This document shows positions 58,337 to 64,000 of a stretch of DNA of 64,000 nt, one piece after another (position 1 is the stretch's first letter; every line of letters starts with the position of its first letter). Below the pieces are notes generated by a model. It searched no databases. It saw only the letters and a program-made list of their open reading frames with translations, and was not told the origin of the DNA. Made by a program: the position numbers and the translations under genes. This DNA is from Uliginosibacterium aquaticum (GTDB taxonomy: Bacteria; Pseudomonadota; Gammaproteobacteria; Burkholderiales; Rhodocyclaceae). The DNA lies in assembly GCF_012972705.2 (NCBI RefSeq), contig NZ_JABCSC020000003.1:62001-126000 (forward strand). Direction: 5' to 3'.

Positions 58337-60316
58337 ATGCTGTCCCACCTGAATCCTCCCCAGCGCGAAGCCGTGAAGTATCTCGACGGCCCCTGCCTCG
58401 TGCTGGCCGGGGCCGGCAGCGGCAAGACGCGCGTGATCACCCAGAAGATCGCCTACATGGTGCAGGAGTGCGGGCTGGAGGCGCGCAACATCGCCGCCAT
58501 CACCTTCACCAACAAGGCCGCGCGCGAGATGCAGGAGCGCGTGAGCAAGTTGCTGGACGCCCGCTCTGCCCGCCAGCTCACGGTGTGCACCTTCCATGCG
58601 CTGGGCGTGCGCATCGTGCGGCAGGAAGCCAAACTGGTCGGGCTCAAGCCGCAGTTCTCGATTCTCGACACCTCAGACATTCACCAGATCCTCGCCGAGC
58701 TCTCCGGCAACGCCGACAAGGCCATGCTCAAAGGCATCCAGTGGGTCATCTCGGGCTGGAAGAACGCGCTGATCACGCCGGGCGAGGCCGTAAAACTGGT
58801 CAACGACGAGATGAGCCATGCCGCCGCCAAGATTTACCCGGCTTACGAGAAGACCCTGCGCGCCTATCAGGGCGTGGATTTCGACGATCTGATCGCCCTG
58901 CCGGTGCGCCTTTTCGACTCCGAGCCGGAAGCGCTGGAGCGCTGGCGCTCCAAGCTGCGCTATCTGCTGGTCGATGAGTATCAGGACACCAACAAGGCCC
59001 AGTACAAGCTCTTGCGCCAGCTCGCCGGCGAGCGCGGCGCCTTTACCGCCGTGGGCGACGACGATCAGGCCATCTACGCCTGGCGCGGCGCGGATGTGGA
59101 AAATCTGCACCTCCTGCAGCGTGATTACCCGCAGCTGCGCATCATCAAGCTGGAGCAGAACTACCGCTCATCGAACCGCATCCTGAACGCGGCCAACACC
59201 CTGATCGCCAACAACGAGAAGCTCTTCGAGAAGAAGCTGTGGAGCGAGCACGGCCTTGGCGAACCGATCCAGATCAGCATGGCGCGCGAGCCGGAACATG
59301 AAGCCGAACTGGTGGCGATGAAGCTCACCGCGCACAAGTTCGAGTTCAAGACAGCCTTCTCCGACTACGCCATCCTCTACCGCGGCAACCATCAGGCCCG
59401 CGTGATCGAGCAGAAGCTGCGCAGTCATCACATCCCTTACGTGATGTCCGGCGGGCAGAGTTTTTTTGATCGCGCCGAGATTCGCGACCTGCTCTCCTAC
59501 CTGCGCCTGATGGCCAACGAGGATGACGATCTGGCCTTCATCCGCGCGATCACTACGCCGCGTCGCGGCGTGGGCGCCGCCACGCTGGAAGCGCTCGGCA
59601 GCTACGCGGCCACGCGCGGCAGCAGCCTGTTTGTTGCTTCTTTCGAAGAAGGCGTGAGCGAGCATCTGGCGGCGCGTCAGCTCGAAGGCGTGCGCAAGTT
59701 CGGCGGCTATATCAAGGAACTCGCCCACCGCGCTCACAAGGAGTCTGCCGGCGTGCTGCTCGAAGAGCTGCTGCGCACCATTGGCTATCAGGCCTGGCTG
59801 ATGGAGAGTTGCGAGGTCAAGGAAGCCGAGACCAAGTGGCGCAATGTGCGGGATTTCGTCGACTGGCTCAGCCGTAAGGGCGATGAAGACCAGAAGACCC
59901 TCCACGATCTGGTCCAGACCATCGCCCTGATCAACATGCTCGACAAGGGCAATGAGGACGAGGCCGATGCCGTGCAACTCGCCACGCTCCACGCCAGCAA
60001 GGGGCTGGAGTGGCCGCATGTGTACCTGATCGGCGTGGAAGAAGGCATGTTGCCGCATCAATCGAGCATTGATGAGGACAAGATCGAGGAAGAACGTCGC
60101 CTGATGTACGTGGGCGTGACCCGCGCGCAGAGGAGTCTCACCATCACCGTGTGTGAGACGCGTCGCGTGGCCGGTGAGCGCAAGCTGGTCGACCCCTCGC
60201 GTTTCATCGACGAGATGGGCGATGGCCTCAAGCGCGCCGGCAAGGACGACGCGCCGGTCAGCAAGGAAGAGGGCAAGGCGCGCTTTGCTGGCCTGATGGC
60301 AATGCTGCAGAAGTAA
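58337..60316 (+). CDS. rep: ATP-dependent DNA helicase Rep
   Basis: A 659-residue superfamily 1A helicase. The Q motif and Walker A are in LNPPQREAVKYLDGPCLVLAGAGSGKTRVITQKIAYM; motif Ia reads AITFTNKAAREMQERV; DEXX-box LLVDEYQDTNKAQY; motif III VGDDDQAIYAWRGAD; motif IV LEQNYRSSNRILNAAN; motif VI RRLMYVGVTRAQRSLTI. The length and sequence fit Rep (E. coli 673) rather than UvrD. Rep unwinds 3'-5' and clears proteins ahead of the replisome. ATG 58337 lies inside a longer open frame. A TATAAT-like box is at 58217-58222. Confidence 0.95.
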   Translation: MLSHLNPPQREAVKYLDGPCLVLAGAGSGKTRVITQKIAYMVQECGLEARNIAAITFTNKAAREMQERVSKLLDARSARQLTVCTFHALGVRIVRQEAKLVGLKPQFSILDTSDIHQILAELSGNADKAMLKGIQWVISGWKNALITPGEAVKLVNDEMSHAAAKIYPAYEKTLRAYQGVDFDDLIALPVRLFDSEPEALERWRSKLRYLLVDEYQDTNKAQYKLLRQLAGERGAFTAVGDDDQAIYAWRGADVENLHLLQRDYPQLRIIKLEQNYRSSNRILNAANTLIANNEKLFEKKLWSEHGLGEPIQISMAREPEHEAELVAMKLTAHKFEFKTAFSDYAILYRGNHQARVIEQKLRSHHIPYVMSGGQSFFDRAEIRDLLSYLRLMANEDDDLAFIRAITTPRRGVGAATLEALGSYAATRGSSLFVASFEEGVSEHLAARQLEGVRKFGGYIKELAHRAHKESAGVLLEELLRTIGYQAWLMESCEVKEAETKWRNVRDFVDWLSRKGDEDQKTLHDLVQTIALINMLDKGNEDEADAVQLATLHASKGLEWPHVYLIGVEEGMLPHQSSIDEDKIEEERRLMYVGVTRAQRSLTITVCETRRVAGERKLVDPSRFIDEMGDGLKRAGKDDAPVSKEEGKARFAGLMAMLQK

Positions 60317-60330
60317 TTCCATTTCCAGAC

Positions 60331-60494
60331 CTAGTGCAGCGTTTTGCTCTTCTTGCGACATAAAAATGCGTATTTCTCGCCGATATTTCGTTGAAAATCC
60401 GCGCAATAGCTCGCTATTGCTGTGGTTTTCGCCTCGTTTCGACGAGAAATCCATCGTTTTTATAAGTCGCAATCTACGCGAAACACTGCACTAG
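60331..60494. repeat. 164-bp near-palindromic element bounded by CTAG
   Basis: Both ends read CTAGTGCAG and CTGCACTAG. Inverse similarity continues inward over about 80 bases per arm (for example TTGCGAC with GTCGCAA, ATTTCTCG with CGAGAAAT), and the centre is GCAATAGC-TC-GCTATTGC. The long imperfect hairpin lies 14 bases after rep. It could be a small non-autonomous element or a terminator-like structure. Confidence 0.82.
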
Positions 60495-60495
60495 C

Positions 60496-60565
60496 CTGTC
60501 TTTGTCGACTGGCTTGCCGCACTCCAGCACTGATCTGCGCCTCGTCTTCGCGGCATCCTTGGCCT
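60496..60565. repeat. Dispersed repeat block, second copy
   Basis: CTGTCTTTGTCGACT at 60496-60510 is identical to 42475-42489, followed by matching blocks (GGCT-GCCG, CTC-AGCACTG, then CTTCGCG). It directly adjoins the 164-bp palindrome. Function unknown. Confidence 0.65.
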
Positions 60566-60586
60566 GAAAATGGAGTCAGTGCCACA

Positions 60587-60630
60587 TTTCCTGACCCTTC
60601 CTTGACCCTTCCTTGACCTTTCCTTACCCG
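60587..60630. promoter_or_regulatory. Four 11-bp tandem repeats upstream of macAB
   Basis: Units TTTCCTGACCC, TTCCTTGACCC, TTCCTTGACCT and TTCCTTACCCG run head to tail with 11-bp spacing, 90 bases before macA. Such spacing places each copy on one DNA face and is typical of sites for OmpR/PhoB-type regulators. The binding protein is unknown. Confidence 0.6.
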
Positions 60631-60719
60631 CGGTTAGCAGCACTTAACCCAGGCTGCGGGAATAATGAGCCTACTTTCCTCCGTCATGCGCCGGCCGTCC
60701 GCCGGCTGCCCGCCTCATC

Positions 60720-61931
60720 GTGAAAAACCTTCCCTCAAGCTGGTTCCGCCTGCGCAACGTCGTGCTGGTGCTTGTCGCCCTGCTGCTGCTTGGCGGGCTT
60801 GCCGCTTACTTCCTGGCGCCGCCGCCGCGCCCGTCCTACCTCACCGCGCCGGTTGCCAAGGCTGATCTGGAAGACGCCGTGCTGGCCACCGGTACCGTGC
60901 AGGCCTACAAGCAGGTCAACGTGGGCGCCCAGGTCTCTGGGCAGATCAAGCGTCTGGCCGTGAAGTTGGGCGACAAGGTGGCGGCCGGGGATCTGATCGC
61001 CGAGATCGACTCGCTGACCCAGCAGAACACCCTGCGTAACGCCGAGGCCGCGCTGCAGAACACCCAGGCCCAGCTGGCCGCCAAGCAGGCCACCCTGAAG
61101 CAGGCAGAGTTCGCCTTTCAGCGCGCCGACCAGCTCCTGAAGCAGGATGCCGGCTCACGCGAGAGCTTCGAGGCGAGTGAGGCCACCCTGAACGCCACCC
61201 GCGCCGAGATCCGCGCGCTCGAAGCCCAGATCGCCCAGGGCAGGATCAGCGTCGACACTGCCCGCCTGAACCTCGGCTACACCCGCATCGTGGCGCCGAT
61301 GGCCGGTACCGTGGTGGCCCTGATCAACCAGGAAGGGCAGACGGTGAACGCCAACCAGAGCACGCCGACCATCATCAAGCTGGCGCGCATGGATACCGTG
61401 ACGATCAAGGCCCAGATCTCGGAGGCTGACGTGACCCGCGTGAAGCCAGGCCAGAAGGTGTATTTCACGATTCTCGGCGAGCCGAGGAAGCGTTACAGCA
61501 GCACCCTGCGCGCGCTCGAGCCGGCGCCCGATTCGATCAGCACCGACTCGACCACCAGCAGCACGACCAGCACTACCTCCACCAGCACCGCGATCTACTA
61601 CAACGGCCTGCTCGACGTGCCCAACCCCGACGACAAGCTGCGCATCTCGATGACCACTCAGGTTCGCGTGCTGCTTGAAGAAGCCAAAGATGCCCTCAGC
61701 ATTCCCGCTGTGGCGCTCGGCGAGCGCGGCAAGGACGGCCTCTACGGCGTGCGGGTGCTGGGCGAGCGGGGCATGCCGGAAATGCGCCAGGTGAAGATCG
61801 GCATCAACAACAAGACCAATGCCCAGGTGCTCGCAGGCCTGAGCGAGGGTGAGCAGGTGATTCTGGGCGAGGCCACCGCAGATACGCCGACCTCTACCAC
61901 GCGCCGCCGCATGGGCCCGCCGCCAATGTAA
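60720..61931 (+). CDS. macA: MacA-type periplasmic adaptor of ABC efflux pump
   Basis: A 403-residue membrane fusion protein with an N-terminal anchor (NVVLVLVALLLLGGLAAYFLA). The lipoyl halves (TGTVQAYKQVNVGAQVSGQIKRLAVKLGDKVAAGDLIAEID and LGYTRIVAPMAGTVVALINQEGQTV) flank a helical hairpin. The beta-barrel has an unusual Ser/Thr-only insert (STDSTTSSTTSTTSTSTA) near residues 273-291. GTG 60720 is the start; the anchor follows at once. With MacB it forms a tripartite pump that in enterobacteria exports macrolides and other compounds. A tandem-repeat array lies upstream. Confidence 0.93.
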   Translation: MKNLPSSWFRLRNVVLVLVALLLLGGLAAYFLAPPPRPSYLTAPVAKADLEDAVLATGTVQAYKQVNVGAQVSGQIKRLAVKLGDKVAAGDLIAEIDSLTQQNTLRNAEAALQNTQAQLAAKQATLKQAEFAFQRADQLLKQDAGSRESFEASEATLNATRAEIRALEAQIAQGRISVDTARLNLGYTRIVAPMAGTVVALINQEGQTVNANQSTPTIIKLARMDTVTIKAQISEADVTRVKPGQKVYFTILGEPRKRYSSTLRALEPAPDSISTDSTTSSTTSTTSTSTAIYYNGLLDVPNPDDKLRISMTTQVRVLLEEAKDALSIPAVALGERGKDGLYGVRVLGERGMPEMRQVKIGINNKTNAQVLAGLSEGEQVILGEATADTPTSTTRRRMGPPPM

Positions 61932-62036
61932 GGGAACGCCGGAAATGGTTCTGGTGGCCTCGTCGCGCCTGGCCAGAACCGCTTCGTATCACTTCGCCCC
62001 ACTTTGCAGCGCTTCCTGGATACGCAGGCCATCAGC

Positions 62037-63986
62037 ATGAACACCCCTCTTCTCGAACTGCAGGATCTCTGCCGCGATTACCCCGCTGGCGAAGGCAAGC
62101 TGCGCGTGCTCGACCAGGTCAATCTCGCCATCCATGCCGGCGAGATGGTGGCCATCGTCGGTGCCTCCGGCTCTGGCAAGTCGACCCTGATGAACATTCT
62201 CGGCTGCCTCGATCGGCCCACTGAGGGCAGCTATCGTGTGGCCGGCCGCGCCACCGGCAGCCTCGCGCCGGACGAGTTGGCGCAGCTGCGCCGCGAACAC
62301 TTCGGTTTCATCTTTCAGCGCTATCACCTGCTGGCTGATCTGGATGCTCAGGGCAACGTCGAGATCCCGGCGATCTACGCTGGCCGCGCGCGGCGCGAGC
62401 GCCACCAGCGCGCCCGCCAGATCCTTGAGCGTCTGGGGCTCGCCGATCGTCTCCACCACCGCCCCGGCCAGCTCTCCGGCGGCCAGCAGCAGCGTGTGTC
62501 GATCGCGCGGGCGCTGGTCAACGGCGGTCAGGTGATCCTCGCCGACGAGCCGACCGGTGCACTCGATACGCATAGCGGCCAGGAAGTCATGGCGGTGCTC
62601 AAGGAGCTGCACGCCGAAGGCCACACGATCATCATCGTGACCCACGACATGCAGGTGGCGAGCCATGCCCAGCGCATCATCGAGATCAGTGACGGACGTA
62701 TCACGGCCGACCGCAGCAGCGCGCCAGCCGTAGCGGCCCGTCCTGCGCCGCCGCCGGTGCCTCCCGTCGCACGCCCGTGGCTGGCGCTGCGTGACCGCCT
62801 CGGCGAGGCCTTCCGGATGGCGCTGGTGGCGATGGCGGCGCACCGCATGCGCACCTTCCTGACCATGCTCGGCATCATCATCGGTATCGCCTCGGTGGTG
62901 TCGGTGGTGGCACTGGGGCAGGGTACTCGGGCCAGTGTGTTGAAGGACATCGCGGCGATGGGCACCAACACCATCGACGTCTATCCCGGCGCTGGCTTTG
63001 GTGACATGCGCTCGGGTGCAGTGCGCACCCTCGTTTCGGCCGATGCCGAAGCGCTGGCCGAGCAGGCTTATGTGGACAGCGTCACGCCCAGCGTATCCGG
63101 CTCCAAGACCCTGCGCTTCGGCAACATCTCCGCCAGCGGCAACGTCAATGGCGTGGGTGCCCAGTATTTCCGCGTGCGCGGCCTCGAGTTTGCCGAGGGG
63201 CGGGCCTTCGACAAGCAGAGCGAGGAGGAACTGGCGCAGGACGTGGTCATCGACGAAAACACCCGCAAGGCCCTCTTCGGCAATCAGCGCCGGGTCGTTG
63301 GCGAGGTGATCCTGCTCGGTGCCTTGCCGGCGCGGGTGGTGGGCGTCACCAAGAAGAAGGAAAGCGGCTTCGGTAACAACGACAGCCTCAACGTGTGGGT
63401 GCCCTACACCACCGCCCAGGCTCGCATCCTCGGCCAGTACTACCTGAAGAGCATCACCGTGCGGATGAATGACGGGATCTCCACCGCCGCCGCCGAGCAG
63501 GGCATCAACAAGCTCATGCTGCTGCGCCATGGCCGCGAGGATTTCTATCTCTTCAACTCCGACAGCGTGCGCCAGACCATCGAGAAAACCACCGCCACCA
63601 TGACCCTGCTGATCTCGGCGATTGCCGTGATCTCGCTGGTGGTAGGCGGCATTGGGGTGATGAACATCATGCTCGTGTCGGTCACCGAGCGTACCCGTGA
63701 GATCGGGGTGCGCATGGCGGTTGGCGCGCGTCAGGGCGACATCATGCAGCAGTTCCTGATCGAGGCTGTGCTGGTGTGCCTCGCCGGCGGCGTGCTCGGC
63801 GTGCTGCTGGCGCGCCTTGTCGGCGTGCTGGTCAGCCAGTTCGCGCCGGATTTCCAGATGCTCTACTCCACTGCCGCCATCATCGCCGCCTTCGGCTGCT
63901 CCACCCTGATCGGCCTGATCTTCGGCTTCATGCCGGCACGCAATGCCGCCCGTCTCGACCCGGTCGATGCGCTGGCGCGGGAATGA
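62037..63986 (+). CDS. macB: MacB-type ABC transporter (ATPase-permease fusion)
   Basis: A 649-residue protein. Residues 1-235 are an ABC ATPase: Walker [10 protein letters not shown], signature [15 protein letters not shown], Walker [14 protein letters not shown]-loop IIIVTHD. A linker rich in Pro/Ala leads to the membrane part: helix near 280 ([20 protein letters not shown]), a periplasmic MacB_PCD domain to about 520, and three C-terminal helices ([42 protein letters not shown]). Length and order match E. coli MacB (648). ATG 62037 replaces an upstream alternative. The next gene begins two bases after its stop. Confidence 0.96.
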   Translation: MNTPLLELQDLCRDYPAGEGKLRVLDQVNLAIHAGEMVAIVGASGSGKSTLMNILGCLDRPTEGSYRVAGRATGSLAPDELAQLRREHFGFIFQRYHLLADLDAQGNVEIPAIYAGRARRERHQRARQILERLGLADRLHHRPGQLSGGQQQRVSIARALVNGGQVILADEPTGALDTHSGQEVMAVLKELHAEGHTIIIVTHDMQVASHAQRIIEISDGRITADRSSAPAVAARPAPPPVPPVARPWLALRDRLGEAFRMALVAMAAHRMRTFLTMLGIIIGIASVVSVVALGQGTRASVLKDIAAMGTNTIDVYPGAGFGDMRSGAVRTLVSADAEALAEQAYVDSVTPSVSGSKTLRFGNISASGNVNGVGAQYFRVRGLEFAEGRAFDKQSEEELAQDVVIDENTRKALFGNQRRVVGEVILLGALPARVVGVTKKKESGFGNNDSLNVWVPYTTAQARILGQYYLKSITVRMNDGISTAAAEQGINKLMLLRHGREDFYLFNSDSVRQTIEKTTATMTLLISAIAVISLVVGGIGVMNIMLVSVTERTREIGVRMAVGARQGDIMQQFLIEAVLVCLAGGVLGVLLARLVGVLVSQFAPDFQMLYSTAAIIAAFGCSTLIGLIFGFMPARNAARLDPVDALARE

Positions 63987-63988
63987 AC

Positions 63989-64000
63989 ATGAACTTCAAG
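63989..64000 (+). CDS. Start of a further gene (cut by window end)
   Basis: An ATG two bases after the macB stop begins MNFK before the window ends. By position it could encode the outer-membrane channel of the MacAB pump, but four residues give no proof. Confidence 0.4.

Larger units (their letters stand above)
60317..60719. other. Repeat-rich intergenic region between rep and macA
   Basis: A 403-bp gap. It contains a 164-bp near-palindrome (60331-60494), a dispersed-repeat block (60496-60565) shared with 42475, and four 11-bp tandem units (60587-60630). After these, GGTTA-N7-TTAACC at 60632-60650 is a small dyad. No gene is evident; short ORFs here lack coding character. Confidence 0.75.

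Noticed and set aside
60587-60630. CRISPR-like array
   Set aside because: Units are 11 bp, directly adjacent with no spacers.

Overview
The window is high-GC, densely packed bacterial chromosome. The gene content suggests a betaproteobacterium, perhaps Rhodocyclales or a relative. This rests on the origin-proximal order yidC-mnmE-mnmG-rsmG-parA-parB, the DUF2917 gene beside a GcvA-type regulator, PCuAC, CrcB/DUF190, and the porin-cytochrome locus. The species is not identified. No rRNA, tRNA, CRISPR array or complete transposon was found.

Layout: 1-7.9 kb is the chromosome-maintenance cluster yidC, mnmE, an unknown small gene, a TauE/SafE permease between two parS-type sites, mnmG, rsmG, parA and parB. 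7.9-12.6 kb holds small membrane, cupin and secreted proteins, a PL7 alginate-lyase-like enzyme, a GNAT, hemW and a spermidine-synthase-like gene. 12.7-15.8 kb is a STAS-CheA-CheB module whose CheA has no CheW domain. 15.8-25.5 kb is mainly transport and redox: SbtA-like carrier with a divergent LysR, LysP, PCuAC, CrcB with DUF190, a DUF318 permease with a CxxC protein, an HPP-CBS protein, an EamA transporter and DsbB. 25.5-30.9 kb has LysR regulators with an Old Yellow Enzyme, a DJ-1/PfpI protein, a SRPBCC protein and a beta-hydroxyacid dehydrogenase. 30.9-38.9 kb is a BaeSR-type two-component system divergent from a tripartite RND pump. 39-44.2 kb is an arsenic locus (arsR, arsI, arsC, acr3, second arsC) followed by a sigma factor and an ATP-grasp-like gene. 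44.2-50.5 kb has a YbaL-type antiporter, small genes, a GcvA-like regulator with DUF2917, and pta. 50.7-55.9 kb is a five-gene electron-transfer operon. 56-64 kb has a flavoprotein, an unknown gene, rep helicase, macA, macB and the start of one more gene.

Most notable are four things. (1) A 269-bp element with perfect 21-bp terminal inverted repeats and internal hairpins splits arsI; TIR-to-TIR removal restores a continuous 159-residue frame. (2) A compact MtrA/MtrB-like trans-outer-membrane conduit is joined to a separate seven-heme cytochrome, a b-type cytochrome and a monoheme cytochrome, with no surface MtrC in the operon. (3) A perfect parS and a parS-like palindrome bracket one permease gene about 3 kb upstream of parAB. 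(4) Several intergenic repeat families occur: REP-like palindromes at five loci, a 164-bp near-palindrome beside rep, and four 11-bp tandem repeats upstream of macAB. All functional statements are read from sequence features and family knowledge; no searches were run.
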